Source of the DNA: Gemmatimonadota bacterium
Lineage (GTDB): Bacteria > JBHIER01 > G020348925
Length of the DNA stretch: 64,000 nucleotides
Direction of reading: 5' to 3'
Assembly: GCA_020348925.1 (NCBI GenBank)
Contig: CP070758.1
Location: 2,760,908 to 2,824,907 of the forward strand
A program made the translations under genes and the position numbers. Shown here piece after piece: positions 52,077 through 61,778 of this stretch (within the stretch, counting starts at the first letter, position 1; each line of letters begins with the position of its first letter). The notes under the pieces were generated by a model that saw nothing but the letters and a program-made list of their open reading frames with translations, searched no databases and was not told where the DNA came from.

Positions 52077-52985
52077 TTATTTCAAATTCAGTTTATCCGT
52101 AAGCCAATTTGCCGTTTCAATATAACCGGCATCCAAATCATCAACATCGGATTCCTGGCCACCGACATCAATGCCGATGTGGCCCTTGAATCCGACCACA
52201 TCCAGTGTTTCAAAAAATGTATCCCAGTGAATGGCGCCATTGCCTGGAACAAGATGCTCGATTTTCAAACCCCTGTTATCCGATAGATGAATGTAGTCAA
52301 CATGGCCGTTTAATCTGCGCAGCGCCAGAGCCAGATTATCCTTAAGAGCGAACTGATTCGCCGTATCCAGTAGGAATCGCAGATTGTCGCGCTTTACAGC
52401 ATCGTACAAATAGAGGAAACCATCCGTCGTTGAAGAGAGAACACCAAGACAGGGATGTATGTGAAATCCTAAATTGAATTCGCCAGCTATATCACAGCAG
52501 TCCTGGATCGTGTGTACTAAGTCATTCCAGTATTCTTTCCAATCCAGATTTTCAGGAAACCGTGCCTTCATCAGCAGCTCTTCGTCAAAATGCCGGACAA
52601 TGGGAATATCTTCTGGAAAACGGTACGGCGGCAATGGTCCGTTATCTGAGATACCTCTCGACTCCAGAACCGATGCGATTTCACACCCTTTCCTGAACGA
52701 CTCCAGGTTCTCTGCTCTTTCTTTGCGATCAGAGGACGATAATCCTGGCAGCACCACACAGAAGTATGCGACCTTGAGGCCGAGGTTGTCTGCCTTCTCT
52801 TTGATGGTGTGCCGCATGTCATGCACCGTCGACAGATGATCTCTTCGGATTCCCTCCAACTCAACACTCTGGTACCCGAGAGCTTTCATTTCCTCCAGGT
52901 AGGTCGGGATTTTCTCAGCCGGAGGAGGATAGCCGTATTTTGTGATAGAGTAAAGAAAGCAACAAACCAGTGATTCATGAAACAT
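52077..52985 (-). CDS. Xylose isomerase-like TIM-barrel sugar epimerase/isomerase
   Basis: A 302-residue protein of the AP-endonuclease-2/xylose isomerase-like superfamily. Metal-ligand blocks are GYQSVELEGI (Glu), GFHIHPCLGV, FLLDTANQFAL (Asp), YIHLSDNRG and GHIGIDVGGQ. No signal peptide is present, so it acts in the cytoplasm. Family members epimerise ketoses or inosose, and many in catabolic clusters are unassigned. It lies 15 bases after the GH28 gene and 21 bases before the NRAMP-like transporter gene. Its substrate is unknown. Confidence 0.75.
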   Translation of the reverse strand: MFHESLVCCFLYSITKYGYPPPAEKIPTYLEEMKALGYQSVELEGIRRDHLSTVHDMRHTIKEKADNLGLKVAYFCVVLPGLSSSDRKERAENLESFRKGCEIASVLESRGISDNGPLPPYRFPEDIPIVRHFDEELLMKARFPENLDWKEYWNDLVHTIQDCCDIAGEFNLGFHIHPCLGVLSSTTDGFLYLYDAVKRDNLRFLLDTANQFALKDNLALALRRLNGHVDYIHLSDNRGLKIEHLVPGNGAIHWDTFFETLDVVGFKGHIGIDVGGQESDVDDLDAGYIETANWLTDKLNLK

Positions 52986-53006
52986 CCTATTCTCCTTTTG
53001 CTGAAA

Positions 53007-54245
53007 TTAAAACATGCCGATAATGCCAACGATACCAGTAAGGGCCATAAGCACGGTGAATACAAAAATGACGAGCATCAGGGTATTCAAGCCGGTGCCA
53101 GACGTGAATTCGCCCATGACAGATTTCCGATTCTGCAATATATACATAAATAGGACTACCAACGGTGTGGCTATAACACACAGTGCCTGGGACATGATCA
53201 TAATAAGTACGGGACGACCGCCGAATATGGGAACGATGAGCCCCAGGGAAACGCCGAACAACACAAGTAATCTGGATCGTAGCGATCTCATGTTTCTCTT
53301 CTCATTCAGATAATCGGCGAATAACCACGGAGCGAGTAAAACAATGGGAAAAAGTGATGAGAGCCCTGCACTCACGATCCCTGCGACGAAAATGGATATT
53401 GCGAATCTGCCGGCGAGAGGTTCGAGTAGTCTGACCATGTCAATAGCGTTTTCAACCTTCAGACCAAGAGGATGGAGCGTCCCGGCGGCACAGGCCATAA
53501 CCGCTGCACTGAGAAGAAACATGACCGACGAAGAAATAAGGGCATCGCGTCGTTCCAGATTGAGCTCCTGTTTTGTCCATCCTTTTTCCTGAACCAGTAT
53601 GGAACGAACCACATACAGTATGCCACCCATAGTGGTTCCCACCATACCCGCCATGAGGAGAGCCGCATTCGATTCTTCCGGCAGACGAGGAACCAAACCG
53701 TATATGATTTCTTTCGGTTCAGGTATAACCATAAACATAGTGAGCAGAAAGCTTATCCCCATAAGACCCACGAAGAGAGCCAGAATCTTTTCGAAAAAAC
53801 GATGAGTTCCGTTTAGAAAAAGAGCATAAAGTAACACACCGAAAAGGGCAGCCATTATCAATGGACTGAAACCGTTACCAGATGATGTCAAAGGTCTGGA
53901 CCACTCCTGCACAACCTGGGTCACTACAGCCATAACACCCATGCATGAGACCCATTCACTGAACAGCAAGGAGCCAAGGACAAAGAGTGTCAATCCTTTC
54001 CCGAAGTGTTTTTTGAAGCTGAATAATGCCGTTTCACCGGTAACAACCGTGTACCGTCCGAAAACGATAATGAGTATAAAGGTGAATATGCAGGAAAGAA
54101 GCAGGGGCCACACCAGTGACATGCCGTAACCGGCACCGGCCGAAGCCATGGTGGTGATGCTGCCCGTACCGATATTATATCCGACCAGGAACACACCCGG
54201 AGCGATGGAGGCCAGAAACAGGCCGATTTTTTTCCAGAGGCTCAT
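53007..54245 (-). CDS. NRAMP-superfamily transporter lacking the metal-binding motif
   Basis: The 412-residue membrane protein has about 11 helices in NRAMP arrangement. Helix 1 reads GYNIGTGSITTMASAGAGYG where metal transporters carry DPGN, and helix 6 reads GTTMGGILYVVRS where they carry the Met-Pro-His set. The residues that bind Mn/Fe are thus missing. GGAG eight bases upstream supports the ATG at 54245. It lies between the TIM-barrel and URO-D-family genes, so it may carry an organic solute from this pathway rather than a metal. Function is inferred from context only. Confidence 0.75.
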   Translation of the reverse strand: MSLWKKIGLFLASIAPGVFLVGYNIGTGSITTMASAGAGYGMSLVWPLLLSCIFTFILIIVFGRYTVVTGETALFSFKKHFGKGLTLFVLGSLLFSEWVSCMGVMAVVTQVVQEWSRPLTSSGNGFSPLIMAALFGVLLYALFLNGTHRFFEKILALFVGLMGISFLLTMFMVIPEPKEIIYGLVPRLPEESNAALLMAGMVGTTMGGILYVVRSILVQEKGWTKQELNLERRDALISSSVMFLLSAAVMACAAGTLHPLGLKVENAIDMVRLLEPLAGRFAISIFVAGIVSAGLSSLFPIVLLAPWLFADYLNEKRNMRSLRSRLLVLFGVSLGLIVPIFGGRPVLIMIMSQALCVIATPLVVLFMYILQNRKSVMGEFTSGTGLNTLMLVIFVFTVLMALTGIVGIIGMF

Positions 54246-54280
54246 TCGCTTACTCCACTATGCACTTTTTGTCTCATTCG

Positions 54281-55360
54281 TCACCGACCCAATCCCTGCT
54301 GCGTCGAGCGGCAGTGCATATTTCCATGCAGTGTTCTTCCGTTGGCAATAACTTCTCTTCCCACGTCCAAGGGCATGCCGATGAGCTTGATCCCTTTGTC
54401 AACGGTATTCTGAAAAATTATCCCCAGATCGTTCAATTCCGGTTGAGACATATTGACCGCATACAGATGATCCATTTCCGCTATAAAAGAAATAAAATGA
54501 TCGCCTTTCCCACAGAAATGTATAGCCCCACCGCCAAATTCGTCCAACAGTTTCTGATCGTAGGGCCGGATGAATTCGGAAAACATTTCAGGTGAAAAAT
54601 TCATCGCCGAGTCGTCCCGCAGCATGATGTGACCTTTATGGAGCATTGACCAGTGAACACAATATTCGTCAGTCGAAGAGACGATACGGTCCCATTCCTT
54701 CATAAAACACACATATGTATCGGTTACCAACTCGAGAAGCGCTGTGACCAAGTCCGGTTGCTCGGAAACAGCCAGAAACAAATCCCACCCCCAGAGCAAT
54801 TCGCAGATATCGATGGGTCCCTGCAGATCAGGATGGTAGACATAAACATACTTTTTGATGTTTGAATAGCCAGCCATGACTTCGATAAAATACTCCCCCA
54901 TTTCCAACGTTTTCCCTCCCAGGGATTGCCTGAGGTGGGGAACACCTTTTTCAAGTAAAACCTCGAATTCTTCCCGTCCCTCCTTCAGAGGATTCACCGT
55001 GGGCAGGGTATTGTATTTCTCGTCCATGACAAACAACTCAGCACCGAAGAGAGAGGGTAGAATGCCAGTGCCATAATTGGCCCGCACGCAAAGCAGATCG
55101 CCGCTGGCTTCTCCAAGCGCCCGGGAGCAGGTGGCAAGCTGTTGAACAACCATCATGTCTTTATCATCTACGGCCTGATTGACGCTCACTTCGGGCCACT
55201 CAACGGCGGGGAGAGCGGTACGATCTCTTTTGGGAATAAAGAGTTCACCGTCGAAGGTTCCGTCAGCGAAGGTTATCCAGTCATGAAAGAGTTTCTCTTC
55301 CTGGTCGGGATCGATTCGCTTCTCCAGATCGTCCAGATATTTTTCTTTTTCAAAAGTCAT
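54281..55360 (-). CDS. Uroporphyrinogen decarboxylase-family protein, second copy
   Basis: A 359-residue URO-D superfamily TIM-barrel protein, more divergent than the copy at 3076-4083. Recognisable blocks are GMLPSLFGAELFVMDE-like text (GILPSLFGAELF), FSPEMFSEFIRPYDQKLLDEFGGGAIHFCGKGDHFI and VNMSQPELNDLGI. The H-F-C-G-K segment parallels the zinc ligands of methyltransferase members. No ribosome binding site is clear. Upstream lies a 250-base gap with a REP-like element and then an SSS symporter, mirroring the pairing of the first copy with a symporter. A methyl-transfer or sugar-acid role is possible; heme synthesis is unlikely. Confidence 0.7.
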   Translation of the reverse strand: MTFEKEKYLDDLEKRIDPDQEEKLFHDWITFADGTFDGELFIPKRDRTALPAVEWPEVSVNQAVDDKDMMVVQQLATCSRALGEASGDLLCVRANYGTGILPSLFGAELFVMDEKYNTLPTVNPLKEGREEFEVLLEKGVPHLRQSLGGKTLEMGEYFIEVMAGYSNIKKYVYVYHPDLQGPIDICELLWGWDLFLAVSEQPDLVTALLELVTDTYVCFMKEWDRIVSSTDEYCVHWSMLHKGHIMLRDDSAMNFSPEMFSEFIRPYDQKLLDEFGGGAIHFCGKGDHFISFIAEMDHLYAVNMSQPELNDLGIIFQNTVDKGIKLIGMPLDVGREVIANGRTLHGNMHCRSTQQGLGR

Positions 55361-55398
55361 AGTACGTAATCATGTCCAGTTCAATATATTCAAAATCT

Positions 55399-55482
55399 GT
55401 CATTCCGGCCCTAATGCCGGAATCTCCTTAATTTTGGACAGCACTCGTTATTCAGGAGATCCCGGTATAAATCCGGGATGAC
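55399..55482. repeat. REP-like intergenic inverted repeat, type B
   Basis: An 84-base element between the symporter and URO-D-family genes. GTCATTCCGGCCCTAATGCC starts the left end, and the right end reads GAGATCCCGGTATAAATCC then GGGATGAC, an inverted copy. Each half also has a small inner hairpin (CCGGCCCTAATGCCGG; CCCGGTATAAATCCGGG). The pattern matches, from memory, common GTCATTCC-type intergenic repeats. It differs in sequence from the element at 25625-25710. Confidence 0.65.
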
Positions 55483-55610
55483 ATCGAGTAGAATGGTGCA
55501 CGGAGTCATGAAATGAAAATTCATGATATGTATTCTTCTCTTCTCAAAAACTTTTTTCATGTTAAGGACCATTTTTATCGATATTATAGTTACTTGAGGT
55601 TGGTCTCCTC

Positions 55611-57320
55611 TCACGCGCCGATTCGGGCAATGATAACGGCTAAAAGTATAATCGACAGAACCAGCCCCCACGCCGCCGCAAAACCCACAATGTCAATCCG
55701 ATATTTTCTGAAGCTGAAGGTCTTGAACAACTGCAGCAGATCAACAATCAATAATCCGTGTCCTTTGTCTTCAAGGGATCGAATAGTTGCATCAGGTTCG
55801 TCATTTTCCGAGACGACACCTTCTTCTGGGATTGTTCCTTCGTGAACGATCTCTACTCCGGCGTTACGGAGCTTGTACTCCTCTCCCACAGGTGTATGGA
55901 GCAAGGCGTAAAACGCATGAAGTTTTTTCTCCGGTTCCGGTACTGTGACGAGGCTGGTCACTATAAAAGTGATCGTCCCGGTCGAAAGATATGCCACGAT
56001 CTGAGCCGGATACGACCAGCCAATCGATCTGGTCAAAAAATAGACACCACTGGTAACGATGACACTGGCCCAGAATCCGTATCGATTCCCCCTGCGCCAA
56101 GATATAGCCATCCAGAAGGGTATTCCCGTAAACGCCATAATGGTCCACAAAGCCTTCAATCCTGAAATCACATTCGAAAGGAAAAATGCGATGAGGATTC
56201 CTATGGCAACGACTCCAACGGAGGACCATCTGGCGACTGTGAGATAGTGTTTTTCGCTCCTATTTTCATGTACATATTTCTTGTAAATGTTCCTGGTGAA
56301 CAAGGCCGAACCATCGACCATAAAGGCATCACACAAAGCCATCACCGAGGCAATCATAGCGGCTATCATGAGCCCCACCATGCCAGCTGGCAGCAAATGT
56401 GTAATCATCATTCCGAAAGCCTGCTCCCGGGCGGCATTCCCCAGTCCCGGAAAAAGAACTGCGGCGAAAAGCCCGAGAAAAGCCCAGAACAGGGTTACGA
56501 CCCGTTTGGTTACATTGCCGTACGTCCATCCGGTTCGACAATTCATTTCGGTTTTCCCGGCTCCACCTACAGCCATGTGATGGGGCAGTGACACGACCCC
56601 GACCAAGGCGTTGATGACAACCATGATGATGAAGAAGAGGGTCACCTCCGATCTCGCCACCTGTGAGATCATTTCAGGAACAAGCTGCTTATGAAGCCCG
56701 GAGAAACCGCCAACAGCGGATAGTGAAAACGGGATGAGCAACAGGGAAAGGACAAGCAGCAATGTTCCCTGGAGCAGTTTGGTGGAGACAGCGGCCACCA
56801 GTCCTCCGGTTGCACTGTACCCCACGAAGACAAGTGTTGTTATAAAAATAGTCAGGTTGCCTGAAAGCTGACCCCGGGTAATGGCTTCGACCGTGGTGCC
56901 GATACCACGGAGAACCGTCCCAATGGTCACGGAGAAATAGAGCAGGGCAATAACAGTGTATGCGGTACCGGCAGATCTTCCGTACCGCTCTTCGAAAAAA
57001 TCACCTGTCGTGAGATATCGAAGACGACGGTAAATCGGAGCCACGATCCAATAGAAGGGTGTGCTGAAAATATACAGCCATTGGTACCAGATACCGGAAA
57101 GCCCCAATTGGTAGGAAGCGCCTGACACTGCAACTGCCAGATCGGCTCGGGTACCGACGCCAAATGCCTTGGCAACCATCAATAGCTTTCCGAACTTTCT
57201 CCCCCCCATAAAGAAATCACCGGTATCCTTGACCCTCTTGGATGACCGAAGACCGATATACGATATCGCTGCGAAGTACATAAGGATAACCACAAGATCA
57301 ATCGGATCTATTCCTGCCAT
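55611..57320 (-). CDS. Sodium:solute symporter (SSS family), copy 3
   Basis: The 569-residue protein is a paralogue of the symporter at 34363-36075. Shared blocks are DFFMGGRKFGKLLMVAKAFGVG, GIWYQWLYIFSTPFYWIVAPIYRRLRYLT (partly quoted), GKTEMNCRTGWTYGN and a C-terminal RIDIVGFAAAWG helix. About 13 helices are expected, with a charged loop after the last core helix. It lies 21 bases after the beta-glucuronidase gene, which points to glucuronate or a glucuronide as cargo. It ends before a 250-base gap that contains a REP-like repeat. Confidence 0.88.
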   Translation of the reverse strand: MAGIDPIDLVVILMYFAAISYIGLRSSKRVKDTGDFFMGGRKFGKLLMVAKAFGVGTRADLAVAVSGASYQLGLSGIWYQWLYIFSTPFYWIVAPIYRRLRYLTTGDFFEERYGRSAGTAYTVIALLYFSVTIGTVLRGIGTTVEAITRGQLSGNLTIFITTLVFVGYSATGGLVAAVSTKLLQGTLLLVLSLLLIPFSLSAVGGFSGLHKQLVPEMISQVARSEVTLFFIIMVVINALVGVVSLPHHMAVGGAGKTEMNCRTGWTYGNVTKRVVTLFWAFLGLFAAVLFPGLGNAAREQAFGMMITHLLPAGMVGLMIAAMIASVMALCDAFMVDGSALFTRNIYKKYVHENRSEKHYLTVARWSSVGVVAIGILIAFFLSNVISGLKALWTIMAFTGIPFWMAISWRRGNRYGFWASVIVTSGVYFLTRSIGWSYPAQIVAYLSTGTITFIVTSLVTVPEPEKKLHAFYALLHTPVGEEYKLRNAGVEIVHEGTIPEEGVVSENDEPDATIRSLEDKGHGLLIVDLLQLFKTFSFRKYRIDIVGFAAAWGLVLSIILLAVIIARIGA

Positions 57321-57341
57321 ATTCGTTTTCTGTCCGTATTT

Positions 57342-59123
57342 TTATTTCTCCGTTTTCCAGTGATCTCTGATCGCAAAGGCTACCGATTTCGGTTGCCTCT
57401 GTCTGTTGAACACACCTTTACGATTCAGTACAACACGTCGGTGATGCTGGGCTGTCATAAAATCTGCAAAATTCCAGATATGTTCACCCACGGTGAATGA
57501 AAGCGATTCAATAACTTCAAAGTATCTCTCAATCAGCATAGTCTGATACTCTTCTGTGAACAGCTGAGGGTACGTAGCATGCTGTCCTTCAATTGTGTCG
57601 GCTCCGAACTCAGAGACAAGAATTGGTTTCTTGTACAGGGTGTACAATTCCTCCAATTCAGCCTTGAGTCGTTCACCGGCTCTCTCGATATCTCCGGGTA
57701 TTTCATACCAACCCCAATACCGATTCACTGAGATGATGTCGGAAAATTTGTATGCAAGATCTTCAGTGCCCCATTTTGCACAAGCCGGAAGGGTAACCGG
57801 GCGGGAAGGATCGAGCGTTCTCACAAGATGAAAAATTTCAGTCCAGTATTTCTCCGCTTCTTCCGAAAGAGCTTCATCTTCCCCCCAGATACCCGGCTCA
57901 TTTGCAACACTCCAGCACACGACTGAAGGATGGTTTCGATCCCTGGCAATCAGTTCGGTCAATGCTCTCTTGTGATTTTCAAGTGTCTTTGGTGTAACAT
58001 ACTTGAAATTGAGGCTGACCGCCGGGACCTCGTCAATAACAAGTAATCCCAACCTGTCAGCCATCTGCATGATTTCTTCCGAGTAGGGATAATGGGATGT
58101 GCGGAATGAATTCGCTCCGATCCAACGCATCAGTTGAAAATCCTTCGTGATGAGTGGATATGAAAGTCCCTTTCCAAGTACCGGAAAGTCCTCATGCTTT
58201 CCAAAACCTTTAAGAAAAATCGGTTTGCCATTCAGAAGAACCGTATCATCTTTTACCTCAAACTCTCGAACACCGATATCCATTAGATATTCATCACACA
58301 GATCATCCCCTTTGAACAATTTGAAATGAAGTTTGTACAGGTAAGGCTCTTCAGGATTCCACAAGCGACATTTGGGTATAACAAACCGATCTTCTAAGAT
58401 AGGTGATGCAAGAGCCTCGATCGGTTTCCATATCTGTTCTTTCCCGTTGGCAAGAATTACCTCGACTTGTGTCGAATCAGTAATATCACCATAATCAGCT
58501 TTCAATTTGACAATACCATGCGATCCTTCAACCGTTGTCTCGATTTCAACAGTGCGAAGATGTAACTTATTGAGCAGCATTATTTTTACCGGTCTGTTTA
58601 GACCGCCGTAATGAAAAAAGTCAAAATGCGTGGGCGGATATGTCTGTTCTCGCTTTTTGCCGGACGCTTCATAATCTTCAAAAGATAATCCCTGTGGAAT
58701 CGTATCGTACGAGAGTTCATTGCACACACGGACTACTAATACATTCCTCTCGTTTGTGTTAACCAGTGAACTAATATCAAACTCAAACGGTAAGAATCCG
58801 CAGTTGTGCTCTCCCACAAGTTTTCCATTGACCCAAACTTTTGCATGAGAGTCAGCAGAACCAAATCGCAACATCACTTTTTGATTCGATAAAAAAGGAG
58901 GTACATGAAACTGTCTTTGATACCATAATGGTCCGATGTAATTCATTAAGCCCATCTCGGTGAGTTGTTCATTCCAACTTCCAGGCACGCCGATATAGGC
59001 ATCCGCTTCAAAACCTGCTCCCCATCCCTTCTCTTCGCCAGCATGATCATAGTCGACTTTTATCTCCCAGAACCCGGAAAGATCGAATACAGACCTGCAG
59101 CGATTTTGTTGTGGATACAGCAT
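57342..59123 (-). CDS. uidA: GH2 beta-glucuronidase
   Basis: At 593 residues this is close to E. coli GUS in length and text. It has a sugar-binding domain, an Ig-like domain and a barrel with acid/base Glu409 (WSVANEPG) and nucleophile Glu505 (ILVSEFGADT). NRYWGWYEIPGD and VGEHIWNFADFMTAQ match GUS. LNRKGVFNRQRQPKS contains the N-x-K motif that binds the glucuronate carboxylate. No signal peptide is seen, so it works in the cytoplasm on imported glucuronides or saturated oligosaccharide ends. It sits between the secreted GH2 gene and a symporter gene, and released glucuronate can go to UxaC. Confidence 0.93.
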   Translation of the reverse strand: MLYPQQNRCRSVFDLSGFWEIKVDYDHAGEEKGWGAGFEADAYIGVPGSWNEQLTEMGLMNYIGPLWYQRQFHVPPFLSNQKVMLRFGSADSHAKVWVNGKLVGEHNCGFLPFEFDISSLVNTNERNVLVVRVCNELSYDTIPQGLSFEDYEASGKKREQTYPPTHFDFFHYGGLNRPVKIMLLNKLHLRTVEIETTVEGSHGIVKLKADYGDITDSTQVEVILANGKEQIWKPIEALASPILEDRFVIPKCRLWNPEEPYLYKLHFKLFKGDDLCDEYLMDIGVREFEVKDDTVLLNGKPIFLKGFGKHEDFPVLGKGLSYPLITKDFQLMRWIGANSFRTSHYPYSEEIMQMADRLGLLVIDEVPAVSLNFKYVTPKTLENHKRALTELIARDRNHPSVVCWSVANEPGIWGEDEALSEEAEKYWTEIFHLVRTLDPSRPVTLPACAKWGTEDLAYKFSDIISVNRYWGWYEIPGDIERAGERLKAELEELYTLYKKPILVSEFGADTIEGQHATYPQLFTEEYQTMLIERYFEVIESLSFTVGEHIWNFADFMTAQHHRRVVLNRKGVFNRQRQPKSVAFAIRDHWKTEK

Positions 59124-59157
59124 CTATACCTCTTTCGATAAACAGTTCAAATACATC

Positions 59158-61218
59158 TTAATCCATGATAAAGTAAGAAATTGAAATTTCGTCCTCTACG
59201 ATGCTATCTTCCTTCTTGCCGACGGCTTTGATGTGGTTCACACCTTTGGAAAAGTTAACATCCCAAAGATATGGTCGAGATGTTTTAAGTCCTACACTTG
59301 CCCCGTTTACGTACAACTCAACCTGATCACAGTTTGAGAAGACCTCAACGTCCTTCGTCTGGCCTTTGGTACCGTATCGTTTTCGCCACGTGTGCGAAAC
59401 GATATAGACCATCGGATCCTCAGTCCACAAGCTCTGATAGAAATAAAAGATATCCTTCGGCTTCCGGTCAAAACTCATCAATCCTTTCTGATTGATGTGT
59501 GGAATAGTTCCCCCCTTTTCCCAGGAGCCGAAATCGAACATATTCCACACGGCGGAACCCGCAATATATCTTCGCTCCGTAATCTGTTTCCAATAACTTT
59601 GATGCAGCTTCAATTGCCAGTTTTCGGTGAAATCAGGGGCCGTAGGATTTTCAACATGATAGCCCCGATCACTTCCCGCCCCGTATTCGCTAATGATGAA
59701 CACCTTATCCGGGAATAGCTCCTTCTGTTCGTCAAGATATGGTCCCAGCTTGTCGAAGGTATCCGAATACCACCCATAGTATTTGTTAAATCCTGTAATA
59801 TCGGTGATTGTTAAGACATCTGTTCCCCGATCCTTGAATTGAGCCTGAGCCGTATACCGACTGGGATCCAGATCTTTGGCTATGGTGTTGAGCTCTCTGC
59901 ATAAATCTACAGCCCAGTGAAGTTCTTCATCGCGCTGATCCCGCATGACCTCATTCATCAATCCCCATATAATAATGCAGGGGTGGTTAGAATGCTGGGT
60001 AATCATTTCTCGCAGCATATTCTTCGCATTTTGGGAAAACTTCTCCTTACCCACAGAGCGAACCACAGGAATCTCCTCCCAAACCAGCAGACCCAGACTG
60101 TCACAGGCGTACAATACAGCCTGATCCTGCTGATAATGCGCCAGTCGAACAAAGTTTGCCCCCATGGATTTGATGAAATGCATATCCTCGGTGTGAAGAT
60201 GATTGGGTACAGCATTTCCATAGCCTGCTCTGTCCTGGTGCCGGTTGACACCTTTCAATCGCATGTACTCGCCGTTCAGGAAGAATCCATCATTAGGGTC
60301 AAATCGGAACCATCGAAGACCAAACCTCTCTGAGATTTCATCGATAATTTCATCTTTCTCTCGCAGCCTTATCCTAACTGTATACAGATGAGGTGTATCC
60401 GGCGACCAAAATTGAGGTTTCTCTATCTCGTTCATCTCAATTCGAATATCACGCGGGGAACCTTTCGAAATCCTCACCTCCTTCAACGTTTCCTGAATAA
60501 CTGTGCCCACGGGATTGAGAAGTGAAATTTCAAGATCTCCTCTAAATTCTACTCCTCTCTTATTTGTGACGGGAACTTCAATTTTCACTTTCGCGGCATC
60601 GTGAGTAACACTTGGTGTGGAAATGAGGGAATGCCCCAGGTAGACAGATGCTGTCTTCACCACATACACATCACGATAGATGCCACCGTACATGGTATAG
60701 TCGGCACTTTGAGGAGGGATATCATAGTGGTATGAGTTGTCTACACGCACGGCGATCAGGTTCTCCTCACCAAATCTCACATATGAGGTAATATCAAATT
60801 CAAATCCGGAACATCCTCCAATATGGGTTCCAACTTTGGTCTCATTCATCCATACTTCCGCAACTTTATTAGCGCCTTCAAAAACGAGGGAAATACGATT
60901 CGATCTGTCGTTATTATCGAATCGTATAGATTTTCGATACCAGCTCGGACCTCGATAGTAGGATACTGTGATATCAAGTCCATCATCGACATCCCTGTGA
61001 TCATACGGATCCTGTGCATTCCAGGTGTGCGGTATATCCACGGGTTCCCACTGAGTATCATCCAATACGATATGAAAACCTTTTTCAATATCTCCCTTAT
61101 GAAATTTCCAGTCTGAATTGATCTTCTCTATCGTACGCGGAGAATCTGAAAAAATTCGGGCTGAACAGAATAAAAGAACAACTGTCACAAGGATGTAAAC
61201 GTGAAGACTTTTTTTCAT
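59158..61218 (-). CDS. Secreted GH2 glycosidase (beta-galactosidase/beta-glucuronidase-like)
   Basis: A 686-residue GH2 enzyme with a signal peptide (about residues 1-24). The sugar-binding domain, Ig-like domain and barrel are in order. Acid/base is Glu423 (IIWGLMNEVM) and nucleophile Glu511 (VFIISEYGAG). The end reads INQKGLMSFDRKPKDIFYFY, then a C-terminal beta domain. Both N-x-K spacing and the DRKPKD block occur in beta-galactosidases and glucuronidases of this clade, so the sugar is open. It follows a small beta-sandwich gene by 11 bases. Confidence 0.87.
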   Translation of the reverse strand: MKKSLHVYILVTVVLLFCSARIFSDSPRTIEKINSDWKFHKGDIEKGFHIVLDDTQWEPVDIPHTWNAQDPYDHRDVDDGLDITVSYYRGPSWYRKSIRFDNNDRSNRISLVFEGANKVAEVWMNETKVGTHIGGCSGFEFDITSYVRFGEENLIAVRVDNSYHYDIPPQSADYTMYGGIYRDVYVVKTASVYLGHSLISTPSVTHDAAKVKIEVPVTNKRGVEFRGDLEISLLNPVGTVIQETLKEVRISKGSPRDIRIEMNEIEKPQFWSPDTPHLYTVRIRLREKDEIIDEISERFGLRWFRFDPNDGFFLNGEYMRLKGVNRHQDRAGYGNAVPNHLHTEDMHFIKSMGANFVRLAHYQQDQAVLYACDSLGLLVWEEIPVVRSVGKEKFSQNAKNMLREMITQHSNHPCIIIWGLMNEVMRDQRDEELHWAVDLCRELNTIAKDLDPSRYTAQAQFKDRGTDVLTITDITGFNKYYGWYSDTFDKLGPYLDEQKELFPDKVFIISEYGAGSDRGYHVENPTAPDFTENWQLKLHQSYWKQITERRYIAGSAVWNMFDFGSWEKGGTIPHINQKGLMSFDRKPKDIFYFYQSLWTEDPMVYIVSHTWRKRYGTKGQTKDVEVFSNCDQVELYVNGASVGLKTSRPYLWDVNFSKGVNHIKAVGKKEDSIVEDEISISYFIMD

Positions 61219-61229
61219 TGATTGTATCC

Positions 61230-61778
61230 TTACGGTCTATAAGGTGGTTCTTTTGGGAAAATGCGTATCAGCTTGCTCTCGTTTTTGCCAAGATGAAAAT
61301 CCAGAACTTTTTCCTCGCCAAAGACGCTTTTGTCAATGGCCAGATGTACATCTTTCGGTTCGTTTGTGGCCACGAATATCATGGTTTCGTCATACTTGCG
61401 AAATCCGATGGTATAGGCATTCGATGTGATTTTACCAGTAATTATATCTGGATACGTTCTGTTGCGAAATGCACACACTTTAACACTCGAGGCATATACG
61501 TGTCCATTTCTGAAAATGAATTCAACACGCTCACCCTTACTGGTATAACCCCTTACTCCCAACCATTTCCAGTGAGAAGGCAGTACCGGATCGATGGTGA
61601 GACCTTCAGGACCTTCATCATAAACAAGGAAATCAATCTCATAAATGGATTTGTTCGCTATCTCGCGGTTTACCTCCGGGTCCGGTGTAAAAAGCTGTAT
61701 CTTCGTCTCATCCGCTCCTAAAACAAAGCCCAAGAGAAGAAGAGAACCGAAGGCTATAAAAAGAAATCTTCTAATCAT
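61230..61778 (-). CDS. Small secreted beta-sandwich protein of unknown function
   Basis: A 182-residue protein with a signal peptide (MIRRFLFIAFGSLLLLGFVLG). The mature part includes GLTIDPVLPSHWKWLGVRGY and VEFIFRNGHVYASS, which resemble the C-terminal beta-sandwich found after alpha/alpha-six barrels in glycosidases and phosphorylases. No catalytic residues are expected in such a domain. Its ATG overlaps the end of the upstream gene by eight bases, so translation is probably coupled and the two products may work together. No family name can be given. Confidence 0.55.
   Translation of the reverse strand: MIRRFLFIAFGSLLLLGFVLGADETKIQLFTPDPEVNREIANKSIYEIDFLVYDEGPEGLTIDPVLPSHWKWLGVRGYTSKGERVEFIFRNGHVYASSVKVCAFRNRTYPDIITGKITSNAYTIGFRKYDETMIFVATNEPKDVHLAIDKSVFGEEKVLDFHLGKNESKLIRIFPKEPPYRP

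Noticed and set aside
55411-55671. 86-codon minus-strand frame across the REP-like element
   Set aside because: It runs through a repeat and the start of the symporter's 3' end in another frame; no motif or binding site was found.
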